A DNA stretch of 64,000 nt from Bacteroidales bacterium. Its GTDB lineage: Bacteria; Bacteroidota; Bacteroidia; Bacteroidales; UBA932. Below the pieces are notes generated by a model. That model saw only the letters and a list, made by a program, of their open reading frames with translations, was not told where the DNA came from and did no database searches. The DNA lies in assembly GCA_012522855.1 (NCBI GenBank), contig JAAYJQ010000024.1:1-64000 (forward strand). The letters are read 5' to 3'. Position 1 is the stretch's first letter, and each line of letters begins with the position of its first letter. A program made the position numbers and the translations under genes. Below are positions 17,614 through 26,467 of the stretch, piece by piece.

Positions 17614-18567
17614 ATGAAAAAGAATTTGTTTTTTTGCGCAATTGTCGCATTCGTTTGCGCGGCATCCTGCGGTTCTCCGGAACCGGCTTTTGAAGAGACC
17701 GTGGAAATCGGTCCTTATACAGTCTCTCGAATCGAGGAGAATGTATGGCATATTGAGGACTACAATTCATCACATCCTCGCGGCCTTGTTGTCAAGGAAG
17801 ACGGCAGCTATTCTTTCAACGGTACTTCCGATATGTACATCGTCAGAGGAAAGAAGAAAGCGATCCTGATTGATCTTTCCAACAGGATCAGATGGGCAGA
17901 CGATGCCGATGAGGCTCTCAGAACCATTTTCTATGAGCGCGCCGGCAAGAGAGAAAAGCTCATCACTGTAACACACAACCATGGCGACCATACAGGAATG
18001 TATTACGCATTCAAGGATGAACCGGACATTAGTTTCCTACTTCCCGTCAACGATTTCCAGAATGATACAGTATTCAAGCAGAAGTCGCTGATCGGTGATC
18101 GTGAATGTATCGATCTTGGTGGCGAGACCATCCAGTGCGTTCAGTGCGAGGGCCATACACCCGGTTCAATGGTATTCTTCCTCAAGGGACACAACTACGC
18201 ATTCTCCGGCGATGCCATCGGATCGGGAACGGGCGTTTGGATCTTCAGCGTCAATGGTTTTGAACAGTACAGAAAGGGTATCGAGAATCTTCTTTCTTAC
18301 CTTCTTGACCCGGCTTCAGGCATCGATCCTGAAACTTTCCTTTTCTGGGGCGGTCATACCTATCAGAACCAAGGAATTAACCTCGGTGTCCAGACAGTAA
18401 AAGACGCCAAGGTGCTCAATGACCAGATTGCCGAGGGTACCGCAGAGTGGGAGCCCTATCAGACTTCCATGAGAAACCTTGACGCGACTTTCAAGTACGG
18501 AGAGGCACTTCTCGTTTGGAACAAGGCGCAGAGCGAAGCGTACGCGGCATCTCTTAAGAATATGTAA
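17614..18567 (+). CDS. MBL-fold metallohydrolase lipoprotein (2)
   Basis: 317 residues from the ATG at 17614 (MKKNLFFCAIVAFVCAASCG). An upstream ATG at 17584 lies inside the previous gene and would bury the signal peptide. Lipobox AASC gives Cys near 19. Zinc motifs: VTHNHGDHTGMYYAF near 117, EGHTPGSMVFF and FSGDAIGSG, and FWGGHTYQN. It resembles its upstream neighbour in layout but the sequences have diverged, so this is an old duplication or two independent family members. The following (alpha/alpha)6-type lipoprotein gene is 19 bases downstream on the same strand, so all may form one exported enzyme set. Confidence 0.82.
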   Translation: MKKNLFFCAIVAFVCAASCGSPEPAFEETVEIGPYTVSRIEENVWHIEDYNSSHPRGLVVKEDGSYSFNGTSDMYIVRGKKKAILIDLSNRIRWADDADEALRTIFYERAGKREKLITVTHNHGDHTGMYYAFKDEPDISFLLPVNDFQNDTVFKQKSLIGDRECIDLGGETIQCVQCEGHTPGSMVFFLKGHNYAFSGDAIGSGTGVWIFSVNGFEQYRKGIENLLSYLLDPASGIDPETFLFWGGHTYQNQGINLGVQTVKDAKVLNDQIAEGTAEWEPYQTSMRNLDATFKYGEALLVWNKAQSEAYAASLKNM

Positions 18568-18586
18568 ATAATACAATCGTCTAGGC

Positions 18587-20185
18587 ATGAAAACCAGATT
18601 ATGGGTTCCGGCGACTTTGCTCGCCATAGGAGTTTTTTTGTCCGGTTGCGGTACAGAGACAGACTTTTACTCCAGGCTGAATGCTGCTGCCGCAGAGGAG
18701 TACCAGCACCCTATTCGTCCTGCCTCGGAAGGCCGGAACCCGTGCTGGAACGCGTTCAGCAAGAAATTCACATATTCCCCGGCCTTCGATGTGAAGGCCT
18801 TGGAAGGCGCGTCCGAATACCGCTTTGTCATCCGCCAGGAAAAGGGGGAGGGGACCTGGTCCTTCACTTCCAAAGACCCTTGCTCGGACCTTTCTCCGGT
18901 ATGGGCCTTCGTCACCCCGTCCGATGTCCGTCTGGATATCATCGCCCTTGACGGCAAAGGTGATGTGATGGATACTGTATTCACCCGAAAGTTCCTTCGC
19001 GACTTCCCGTTCGAGGGTCCTTACAACCGTAACGTGCGCCCCTATCGCGAATCCGCTATGATGGCAGCCCTGTACATCCACAACATGGAGGCCGTTCAGA
19101 AGTTCAAGGATTCATCCGTTCCCGATCTTGAGGCATACAGCCATTTCACATATCCCAACAAGATCATCGGCAGTCTTGTCAGCGTGGAGGCTCAGATTGC
19201 CCGGAACATTCCCGCCCTTCGCGAGGAGGCGCTCCTGATCGCCCGCAATGCCGCGCAGTTCCTCATCGACCAGAGCCGTCCGGAGGGAGATCCGCTTGCG
19301 TTCTTCCCTCCTACCTATTACGGAGACAAGGCCGCGTCTTCCAGGGACTGGAATATCGGCAAGACGATGACAATGGATGCCTGCTATTCAGGGAATGCTT
19401 TCCTCGACCTGTACGATGTTACAGGCGACAAGTTGTATTATGAGCGCGCCCTTCGTATCGCGGATACCTTCGCCCATATTCAGAGAGCGGACGGTTCGTT
19501 CCCGATCAAGGTTGATTTCGCTACAGGTGAGCCCGTGAACAGTGTCGGAGCGATGCTCCATCCCGTTCTCAACTATGCCAACAGGCTTGAGAAACAATAC
19601 GGAGAGACCCGGTATCAGGAAATGACGGCAAAGGGCGCGGCCTGGATGAAAGAGGTGGCGCTTGAGACTTTCGATCTAACAGGCCAGTTTGAGGACGTTA
19701 CGGTAGAGGGGCTTAAACCTTACGAGAACCTGACCAACTGTACAGCCGCGCCTTATGCGTCCTACATCCTTCACAATGACCCGTCCGCGGAGGATATTGC
19801 TGACGCAAGGGACCTCATTCGCCTCAGCGAGGATCAGTTCGTCCATTGGAACGAAGTTCCCGATGAAAATGGTATCCGGATACTGGGAACGCCTTGCGTG
19901 TTCGAACAGCATAAATACCAGATGCCGGTTGACAACAGCACCTGCAACGTGGCCAATGCTTACCTTGACCTGTATGAGGTAACAGGCGACCGGCTCGCTT
20001 TCGAAAAGGCGCGCGCCCTGATCGACAACCTTACCGTTGTGCAGCAGGTTACCAGCGGACAGATTCCTACCACATTCAAAATGCGCACGCCCGAAAACGA
20101 CAAGAGAAGAACCTTCTGGATTAACTGTAGCAACGCTTCGATCAAGATTCTGCTCCGGATGGCGGAAATGACCGAAGGTTCATAA
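18587..20185 (+). CDS. exported (alpha/alpha)-barrel lipoprotein, carbohydrate-active candidate
   Basis: 532 residues with a lipoprotein signal (LLAIGVFLSGCGTE, Cys near 21). A short beta-rich domain (about 45-140) with PAFDVKALEGASEYRFVI resembles a carbohydrate-enzyme accessory fold. From about 150 on, the repeated helical pattern with Asn/Asp/Tyr-rich turns (FLDLYDVTGDKLYYERALRIADTF, repeated as YLDLYEVTGDRLAFEKARALID) is that of an (alpha/alpha)6/7 toroid, as in glucuronyl C5-epimerases, unsaturated glucuronidases and related enzymes. I cannot assign a CAZy family. It converges on a GH9 glycosidase with a one-base gap, which supports a polysaccharide role. Confidence 0.6.
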   Translation: MKTRLWVPATLLAIGVFLSGCGTETDFYSRLNAAAAEEYQHPIRPASEGRNPCWNAFSKKFTYSPAFDVKALEGASEYRFVIRQEKGEGTWSFTSKDPCSDLSPVWAFVTPSDVRLDIIALDGKGDVMDTVFTRKFLRDFPFEGPYNRNVRPYRESAMMAALYIHNMEAVQKFKDSSVPDLEAYSHFTYPNKIIGSLVSVEAQIARNIPALREEALLIARNAAQFLIDQSRPEGDPLAFFPPTYYGDKAASSRDWNIGKTMTMDACYSGNAFLDLYDVTGDKLYYERALRIADTFAHIQRADGSFPIKVDFATGEPVNSVGAMLHPVLNYANRLEKQYGETRYQEMTAKGAAWMKEVALETFDLTGQFEDVTVEGLKPYENLTNCTAAPYASYILHNDPSAEDIADARDLIRLSEDQFVHWNEVPDENGIRILGTPCVFEQHKYQMPVDNSTCNVANAYLDLYEVTGDRLAFEKARALIDNLTVVQQVTSGQIPTTFKMRTPENDKRRTFWINCSNASIKILLRMAEMTEGS

Positions 20186-20186
20186 T

Positions 20187-22286
20187 CTAACGGTCGTACT
20201 CGCTGCCGCCGGTCAGGATCGGATAGACGTTGGCCGGGAAGCAGAGGCTTTGGTAGATGGTGAACTCACTCTGCGAGATGGCCATCAGGTTATCGATATA
20301 GATGCGCTCCCTCGGGGTGTTTCTGTCAATGGCAGGATAGGATTTGCCGGCATTGGTGATGAGACCGGGACCGAAAACGATGAGGCCCGGTCGGATACCC
20401 CAGCCCATCTCGTGGTTGGTGTATTCTGTCTCGCGGTCATGCGGATGGTGGACGCGGTTGTAGCCCACGCCGGTCATGAAGCACTTGCCCAGCGGATTGA
20501 GTCCGAGGGCATAGTCCATCAACTGGCTGACACCGTCGATGTATTTCTGCTCGCCGGACAGCCGCCAGTAGAGCATCATCGGGTAGGCATACTGGCCCTG
20601 GGCGACATTGCTGCCCCACCAACGGAGGTTCTCCGGCGTCCCGACGGGGTAGGCATTCTGCGCGAGGATGTCAAGTTCCTTATCGGCGGTCCGCTTGAGA
20701 GCGTCGATGAATAGGGCCTTGACAGCGGGGTCCGTCTCCCTCTCCTTCGTGAGGATATAGGAGCAGAAATAGGACGGCAGCCAGGCATTCCGCGCGAAGG
20801 CTTCCGTGCCCATGTTGTAGGTATCGACAATGGCGTTCACATCTGCGGCATGGGCCTTGATGTAGTCATGATACTGACTCTCGCCGGTCATCAGGTACAT
20901 CTCGACATTCCAATACATGTCGAAAGTCGGGAAAGCCTGTCCTTTCAGGGACTTGCGAGCCAGGGCGGAGCGTTCCATCAGCTGCGCCGCGCGTTCGGGC
21001 TTGTAGGGTTCGATCAAACGGGCCAGGTGCACGAAGAGACCGGAAGCCCAGGCCGCGGAGATGGGAGAGAGGACCTCGGTGCCGAAGAGATGGTCCTCGC
21101 GGTCATAGGTCGTAAACGGGGAATATCCGGTCGTTTCGGTCCCCCAAGGGATCTCTCCGGTCTCGGTCTGCACATATTCCCAGAACATGGTGCCCCATTC
21201 CGCTTCGTCCAGGATGTCCGGGATCCCGTTGCCTTTTCCGAGAATGTAGAAGTTCTCGTCGAAGATGTCGGGAATATTGAACTGGTCGTCCTTGAAATAT
21301 TCCGGGAAGGCTTCGAAGGTCGTGAGAAGTGTGGAGGGAACGTTCATATGGTAGGTGCGGCGGTCGGCGTCGCCGGCATCGTGGTAACCGCCCCAGGCTT
21401 TGATGGACGGCTCCTCGCCGGTCACCTTGAGTCTGGCTTCGCCGATGGGGCCATACGTCAGGTAGACCGTCTCGTGGCAGGGCTTGGTGCGGATGTCCCA
21501 CTCGGCGTAAGGCTTGATGATGGGCACTCCGCAGCGTTGATGATATAGGGCGCGGAAGCTGGTCCAGGCAAGATTCCGCGAAAAACTGCCGCCGATACCG
21601 AACGGATAGGACGCGCCGTATCCTTTGACGGAGATTGTGTACGGGCCCCCTTCCGGGACGGAAGAAAGGTCTATCCTGTAGACGAAGTCTCCGGAGGACT
21701 TGTCTTGTCCTACTTCTTGGAGGGTTCCTTCGGCCACCTGCTTCCCGCCTTGGTCGAATACGCTATAGTGGGGGAGAGGCCCTTCGATCTGCCGGACACC
21801 GCCATCGCCGAGCCAGATGGCGAAATTAGCGTAGCGGACCTTCGAGAGGGCGCTGTATCCGACCTGGTTGGTCTTGATGGACTCGCAGAACGTTTTCTTG
21901 TCATCAAAACGGAAGTCCCGGTTGCCGTAAGGGGTCTGGAGCGCGTAGAGCTTGCCGTTCTCGAGTTTCGGAACTTCCAGATAGATGTGATGTTCGGAAG
22001 CGTCGGCCTCCGTCACAAACTTGTAGATGGCCTTGACGGGCTCCCCATCCAGTTTCCAGAGGGACGGGTCCGAGGTATCCACACCGTTCAGATCGACGAT
22101 GTCGCTGTTGAACAGGGCGACGACGACATTGTCGGATGCTGTTCGGATTTCTTTCAAGATGAGAGAGGCATCCTTCTCGTTATTGTCAGCAGCCGGATAA
22201 ATCGGCATGACGGGGTCTTGTCCCGAAAGCTTGGCCGGGATGGACAGGCTGAGGACGATTCCGAATATGAGTGCGAAAGGTTTCAT
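20187..22286 (-). CDS. GH9 family glycoside hydrolase
   Basis: 699 residues with a Sec signal peptide (LIFGIVLSLSIPAKLSGQ). An N-terminal Ig-like domain (about 130-235; KTNQVGYSALSKVRYANF is its hallmark start) precedes the GH9 (alpha/alpha)6 catalytic domain. The nucleophile-side motif GGYHDAGDADR is near 300, the NGIPDILDEAEWG motif near 355, and the late His/Asp block GYNRVHHPHDRE and EYTNHEMGWG near 620-640. Such enzymes are endoglucanases or exo-glucosidases and glucosaminidases acting on beta-glucans; this one is probably periplasmic or surface-exposed. No dockerin or CBM is seen, and no SusC/D pair lies in the window. Confidence 0.88.
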   Translation of the reverse strand: MKPFALIFGIVLSLSIPAKLSGQDPVMPIYPAADNNEKDASLILKEIRTASDNVVVALFNSDIVDLNGVDTSDPSLWKLDGEPVKAIYKFVTEADASEHHIYLEVPKLENGKLYALQTPYGNRDFRFDDKKTFCESIKTNQVGYSALSKVRYANFAIWLGDGGVRQIEGPLPHYSVFDQGGKQVAEGTLQEVGQDKSSGDFVYRIDLSSVPEGGPYTISVKGYGASYPFGIGGSFSRNLAWTSFRALYHQRCGVPIIKPYAEWDIRTKPCHETVYLTYGPIGEARLKVTGEEPSIKAWGGYHDAGDADRRTYHMNVPSTLLTTFEAFPEYFKDDQFNIPDIFDENFYILGKGNGIPDILDEAEWGTMFWEYVQTETGEIPWGTETTGYSPFTTYDREDHLFGTEVLSPISAAWASGLFVHLARLIEPYKPERAAQLMERSALARKSLKGQAFPTFDMYWNVEMYLMTGESQYHDYIKAHAADVNAIVDTYNMGTEAFARNAWLPSYFCSYILTKERETDPAVKALFIDALKRTADKELDILAQNAYPVGTPENLRWWGSNVAQGQYAYPMMLYWRLSGEQKYIDGVSQLMDYALGLNPLGKCFMTGVGYNRVHHPHDRETEYTNHEMGWGIRPGLIVFGPGLITNAGKSYPAIDRNTPRERIYIDNLMAISQSEFTIYQSLCFPANVYPILTGGSEYDR

Positions 22287-22596
22287 GGGATAGATGATTT
22301 ATTCAGCGCGCAGCGTATTAATTATTTCTATAAATATAGTGTCTTTTCCAGAATTGAAAGTCTTTTTCTTCGCGGAGTATGCGTGATTCTTGTGAATTCT
22401 TGTTTAAAAGGTTGTCCGGGTTACTATGGAATGCAATGCCCTCAAAACTGGTAAGTTACCACCTTTGAGAGGGAAAGGCGGGAGCCGAGCAGCGCAGAGA
22501 CATAATCCATTTGCGGGAAAAAGAAATGGTCAAAGCGAACCGATGAACGCTTTGAAGCGAAGAATTTTCTCTTAGAGGTACGAAACAGAAATGCAA
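22287..22596. other. intergenic, GH9 upstream region
   Basis: Carries the upstream region of the GH9 gene (AT-rich, no exact -7 box found) and a small perfect palindrome GGTAAGTTACC at 22450-22460. No gene, RNA or element is supported. Confidence 0.3.
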
Positions 22597-22650
22597 CTAT
22601 TTGTCGTCATAATGACCATATGATGACAGGAAGCGTACATCTACAAACTC
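22597..22650 (-). pseudogene. C-terminal stump of a YoeB/Txe-type toxin
   Basis: In the frame overlapping the antitoxin stop, the minus strand reads REFVDVRFLSSYGHYDDK and then TAG. A terminal GHYDDK or GHYEDK is the usual end of YoeB/Txe endoribonucleases in Bacteroidota. The rest of the toxin gene is absent: upstream of this point the frame runs directly into the 3' end of the antitoxin gene. A deletion has therefore removed nearly all of the toxin and kept its last 18 or so codons. Confidence 0.5.
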
Positions 22651-22895
22651 TCTAACAAGGAATCCAATGCATCCTTTCCTGATACCAAAGTGCCTTTTCC
22701 TTCAGCAATCTCTTTTCTTGCCTCGTCTACACGGGCAAAGAACTCTTTCTTGCTGACAAGATAGTCATCTTCAGTTACAGGAACAATCTTGAAATTACCG
22801 GAACGAGAGGTGAGAATAACGCTCTCCCCACGAGCGGCAAGAGCAAGGTATTTTCCTTGATTCGATCTGAAATCTCTGATGCTGATTAATGTCAT
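22641..22895 (-). CDS. Phd/YefM-family antitoxin (toxin lost)
   Basis: 84 residues: MTLISIRDFRSNQGKYLALAARGE then VILTSRSGNFKIVPVTEDDY, the Phd/YefM DNA-binding N-domain. An acidic helical C-terminus follows (FFARVDEARKEIAEGK...ALDSLLESL), which normally wraps the toxin. Length is normal for the family. It has its own well-formed promoter and operator. The partner toxin survives only as a stump immediately downstream, so this is an orphan antitoxin that could still repress its promoter or neutralise related toxins elsewhere. Confidence 0.85.
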   Translation of the reverse strand: MTLISIRDFRSNQGKYLALAARGESVILTSRSGNFKIVPVTEDDYLVSKKEFFARVDEARKEIAEGKGTLVSGKDALDSLLESL

Positions 22896-22910
22896 AGTGG
22901 ATATTTTTTA

Positions 22911-22942
22911 CAAAAATAATAAATACCAAATTGGTATCCAAA
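22911..22942 (-). promoter_or_regulatory. antitoxin promoter with palindromic operator
   Basis: On the minus strand TTTG (22942-22939), a 20-base spacer and TATTTTTG (22918-22911) match the Bacteroidota -33/-7 consensus. The spacer contains the perfect palindrome ATACCAAATTGGTAT (22923-22937), positioned to block RNA polymerase. The predicted leader is only about nine bases. The layout is that of an autorepressed toxin-antitoxin promoter. Confidence 0.7.
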
Positions 22943-23016
22943 TTTTTGTTACATCTCTCTAATTTTATGAATAACTTTATGTTTGATTATTTTCGAATAT
23001 AGACTCGGTGGAATCA

Positions 23017-24066
23017 TTATTTCGGGCCAAATATCTCCTCAGCTATGTCATCCAATTGCTTGGCGATCGCAAGCGGTTCCTGTTCAAGATCCAGGGTTTG
23101 GGTCATCATGCGGTTTCCGAGGATGTTTTTGTCGAAGCCGTCAGGCTGGAGGGAATCCCGGGTTCGGGCATAGAGGAGCATGCCCACCACATCGAAGGGC
23201 TTCCCGGTCTTGGCAAGCTCGTACTTCTTGTTCTGAACGTAGGACAGTATCTGGTACAGATTCCCTGAGATAAGCGTCGTCCGGCCCAGGTTATTCTGGA
23301 CGTTCTTGCTGTAGAACTTTGCATCGATGATAAACCAGGTGTGCCCGTCATGGAGCATAACGTCGCTGAGCATCGATGGCAGCATTCCGGAGGTGTCATC
23401 TTCGTCGATGCCCCATTTGATGCGAGAACTGCTTGCATGCAGTCGGGGCCATTCCTTTGCATAATACTTCAGAATGAACTTCTCATAAATCGTGTGCAAA
23501 GCACGCTCATCCAGAAGGTCCATCATCCGGAAGGTGCCGTCGGACTGCGTCATCAACAGATCCTTCAACACTAGCTTGCAGATGGCCATCAGAAACCTGT
23601 ATGACTGATTGTTCCGGTCATACGCCATAGACCAGTTGATGGCGTGAGGGTCGATGAAATCCACATCCGCAAAGAAACGGATGAGTTTCCGGATTTCTAT
23701 GCGATACTCCTGCTTGACATCTGAGGCCAACAGCACGAAAAGGGTCTGCTTGACGATTCGGTTGCGTACGGAATTCTCGGAGAATTCATCGTGAGAGCAG
23801 ACTAGGCGATGATCCTGGATGGCTCCGGAAGTGATGGATGCGGTGATCTCAATCTTTCCTTTCGGCGACATCAATTCATCCTCCTCCGTGACATATTCCC
23901 GAATAAGGCCGCGTTTCAACTGAAGCGAGACAGCTCTGACGAGAATGCAGGCACAGAGGTCTTTCATCGTGTCCAGATTCTCCACGTTCATATACCGGTA
24001 GTCTGTTCCCCGCGACTCGCTGAATGCGTATGACAGCATATAGTATATGTTCCGAATCGGGATCAT
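23017..24066 (-). CDS. mcrC: McrC-type subunit with PD-(D/E)XK nuclease
   Basis: 349 residues. The N-terminus IPIRNIYYMLSYAF is the McrC start (5-methylcytosine restriction subunit, DUF2357-like). A nuclease site is visible at about 225-260: LPSMLSDVML with its Asp, then WFIIDAKFY supplying D-x-K. McrC stimulates the GTPase of McrB and cuts DNA between two recognised modified sites. It overlaps the mcrB stop by four bases (ATGA), so the two are coupled. Third gene of the leftward ASCH-mcrB-mcrC operon. Confidence 0.9.
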   Translation of the reverse strand: MIPIRNIYYMLSYAFSESRGTDYRYMNVENLDTMKDLCACILVRAVSLQLKRGLIREYVTEEDELMSPKGKIEITASITSGAIQDHRLVCSHDEFSENSVRNRIVKQTLFVLLASDVKQEYRIEIRKLIRFFADVDFIDPHAINWSMAYDRNNQSYRFLMAICKLVLKDLLMTQSDGTFRMMDLLDERALHTIYEKFILKYYAKEWPRLHASSSRIKWGIDEDDTSGMLPSMLSDVMLHDGHTWFIIDAKFYSKNVQNNLGRTTLISGNLYQILSYVQNKKYELAKTGKPFDVVGMLLYARTRDSLQPDGFDKNILGNRMMTQTLDLEQEPLAIAKQLDDIAEEIFGPK

Positions 24067-25949
24067 GTGATAGCGGCTCTGAGTCTTTCGGACCAGTCGG
24101 TGGCTTTGATGGGATTATCAAACCAATACTCCTCCAGCATCGGGATAATTTCGTATTTCACGACGTTAAAGATGTTTGAGTCACTAACGGCTTCGCTGTT
24201 GCAGAAGTAGCTGTGGCCAATGCGGAATCCGGAGCCGAGAGAAGGATCGTCTTTGATGTCATCGTTCAGATTTTTGACCTCCTCCAGCAGTTTTCCTAGC
24301 TTGGACTTGGGATCGATATTCAGCGCTTTTATGAGTTTGTCCAGGGCAGGCTCAATCTCTACGAAGCTAAATCTTCTACGGAGCGCATAATCAATCATGG
24401 ACAAAGAACGGTCGGCAGTATTCAGCATGCCGATGATGTACAGATTCTTCGGGACTGAGAACATCTCTTCACGATAGGCCAGCCGGACCTCCTCTTCGCG
24501 TAGATCTGCTTCAATCAGGACAAACACTTCTCCGAAGACCTTGCTTAAATTGCCCCGATTGATTTCGTCTATGATAAAATAATAATCGTGATCAGGATCC
24601 AACTCGGCTTTCTTGCAGAATTGATAAAAGACCCCCGGACGCAGTACAAAACCGCCGCTGTCATTGGGGCGGTAGCCCATGACAAAATCCTCATAAGAAT
24701 AGCTCTGGTGGAACTGCACGAACTTGACACGTTCCGTATTTCGCTCACCCATGATGGAGTAAGCCAAGCGCTTGGCCGCATAGGTCTTTCCAACGCCGGG
24801 GGCGCCTTTAAGAATCAAGTTCTTCTTGATCCGGAGAATGGAAACCAGGCGCTCATAGGCAGATTCGTCCATAAAGACATCCCGGAGAAAATCTTCTTTG
24901 GTATAGGGCTCATATTCATTCTCTTCTTCCTGCACCTTGGAGAGGTCAACGATCATACGTTCTTGCATCTCCCAAAGCACATCCTGCCCGACAAGGAGGT
25001 CGCTCCATAGCTGACCTTTGGTCTCTTTCATTAGATAGTCTCTAAGCTCCTTGTCTTTGTTGGCCGTCTGAGCTAGGCGGGATACGAGCTTCAGATAATG
25101 CATGTACTTATTTTCTGCCGAGATAGTCTCTTCTCCAAGGTAATGACAGTACTTCCGATAAATCTTGTCCATGTAGAAGGTGTATGCGTCTGGCCTTGCA
25201 CAGGTAAGGAATGCTGCCGCTGTCCTCTCATCCGGAAATGCGAAATCAAATTTGTTTTCAGCGACAGGTTTAATAATGCCTGCGAAAGCAGCATAATTCT
25301 CGGCAAAACTCCGCTCAGAGTTGAGGAGCTCACTGAAGGAGGACTCCAGTTCTATCGGATTCTCAGTCAGCATCTGTTTGATCGCAAAACCGGCGCGTGA
25401 CATATCGATGAGATTCATTTCGGATTTCGTAATGGCAACAAGGATGTCCTTCACATCCATGTCCTTTGTTTCGGTAAGTAGTTCCCATTTGTACTTTTCC
25501 TCAGGGAACTCCGAGGCGGGGGACATGACAAACTTCTTATAGCGGGCTATCAGGTCGTTGATTAGATACTCCTGCAGGGCATCTGCCAACTCTTTGCGTA
25601 GGGTCCATTCAAAGCCGTTTTTGGTGCTTCTCCCGATCATGGGGATATTCCAGAACGTCTCTGTACCTTCTGTACCCTCAAGGTAGAAGCGATTCAGTTT
25701 GTTCTTGACATGTTTTCCGAAATTTGTCACATTCACGTTAAAATAGTTGAATGAGCAATCGTACTTCTTTCCAAGTGCATTGCATGTGGCTTTGTGGCCA
25801 GGTTCCCTCAGGAACTTGATAAGCACATCGACAAAGGTTTTCTCTTGAATCTCCGGATCGCTGACGATACCAAGCCATTCCTCCTTGGTAATGTCAACGT
25901 CGGCATCATAGAAGCCTTCAAGTGTGTAATATTGTGTGATCTTCTGCAT
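24063..25949 (-). CDS. mcrB: McrB-like AAA+ GTPase
   Basis: 628 residues. The AAA+ motor occupies roughly 345-600: Walker A GAPGVGKTYAAKRL near 380, FHQSYSYEDFVMGYRP, Walker B YYFIIDEINRGNLSKVFGE, and the McrB signature MLNTADRSLSMIDYALRRRF, where NTADRS replaces the usual NKxD of GTPases. The first 340 residues are a long, mostly helical region without the small DUF3578 domain of E. coli McrB, so target recognition must be different. The neighbouring ASCH protein is a candidate reader. It is preceded by the ASCH gene with a 13-base gap and followed by mcrC with a 4-base overlap. Confidence 0.9.
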   Translation of the reverse strand: MQKITQYYTLEGFYDADVDITKEEWLGIVSDPEIQEKTFVDVLIKFLREPGHKATCNALGKKYDCSFNYFNVNVTNFGKHVKNKLNRFYLEGTEGTETFWNIPMIGRSTKNGFEWTLRKELADALQEYLINDLIARYKKFVMSPASEFPEEKYKWELLTETKDMDVKDILVAITKSEMNLIDMSRAGFAIKQMLTENPIELESSFSELLNSERSFAENYAAFAGIIKPVAENKFDFAFPDERTAAAFLTCARPDAYTFYMDKIYRKYCHYLGEETISAENKYMHYLKLVSRLAQTANKDKELRDYLMKETKGQLWSDLLVGQDVLWEMQERMIVDLSKVQEEENEYEPYTKEDFLRDVFMDESAYERLVSILRIKKNLILKGAPGVGKTYAAKRLAYSIMGERNTERVKFVQFHQSYSYEDFVMGYRPNDSGGFVLRPGVFYQFCKKAELDPDHDYYFIIDEINRGNLSKVFGEVFVLIEADLREEEVRLAYREEMFSVPKNLYIIGMLNTADRSLSMIDYALRRRFSFVEIEPALDKLIKALNIDPKSKLGKLLEEVKNLNDDIKDDPSLGSGFRIGHSYFCNSEAVSDSNIFNVVKYEIIPMLEEYWFDNPIKATDWSERLRAAIT

Positions 25950-25962
25950 CGTTCAAAGCGTA

Positions 25963-26367
25963 TCAGCGGTCAAACTTTTCAATCACCTTTCCCAGGGTAT
26001 AGTCCATCTGGGCCATGATGAATTCGGTATTTGTAGATTCGTCAAAGACAATGATTGGATTGCCATCGTCGTCTTTCGGAATGTTAATCTTGGCATCAAG
26101 CACCTCCACGATCATGTAGGGACGAGTGCCCTTGTAAGCGCCGGTCAGAAACTTGATCGCATCATACTTGATGGGCACGGGAGTAATCTCACCCGGCTCG
26201 TCCTCTTCCGAGGGAATTTCATTCAACTTATACTCCTTTCCATTGATTCTGTAGCGAATGAAGCGGTCATTGTTTTCCGGGAATAGATCCCGGTATTCGT
26301 GCGTCTTGGTTCCAGCGAGAATCTCGTCAAAGTATTGACGCTTGAGGTTGAGAGTCAGGATTTTCAT
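25963..26367 (-). CDS. ASCH-domain protein (candidate modified-base reader)
   Basis: 134 residues from the ATG at 26367 (MKILTLNLKRQYFDEILAGTK, then THEYRD). The open frame extends 33 codons further up, but a TAAATTTG -7 box (26462-26455) lies there. ASCH is a PUA-like fold related to EVE and YTH domains; the LxLKxxYFDEIxxGxKxxEYR start is typical. The rest (FLTGAYKGTRPYMIVEVLDAKI) gives the beta barrel. Relatives bind RNA or modified nucleotides. Being the first gene of the mcrBC operon, it may provide recognition of a base modification in trans, as SRA-like and EVE domains do when fused to McrB. That role is inference. Confidence 0.78.
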   Translation of the reverse strand: MKILTLNLKRQYFDEILAGTKTHEYRDLFPENNDRFIRYRINGKEYKLNEIPSEEDEPGEITPVPIKYDAIKFLTGAYKGTRPYMIVEVLDAKINIPKDDDGNPIIVFDESTNTEFIMAQMDYTLGKVIEKFDR

Positions 26368-26454
26368 ATCTTTCGTGACGATTAATAATTTCAATGTAGG
26401 AATATGCTTTGTCAAAGACCTCTTGGTCCCTGGTCTTACGCTTGAGCTAAGTTT

Positions 26455-26462
26455 CAAATTTA
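26455..26462 (-). promoter_or_regulatory. -7 box for the ASCH-mcrBC operon
   Basis: TAAATTTG on the minus strand, 87 bases before the ASCH start. No TTTG at the standard distance; a TTTCG lies only 14 bases upstream. It supports starting the gene at 26367 rather than further up. Confidence 0.35.
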
Positions 26463-26467
26463 GCATT

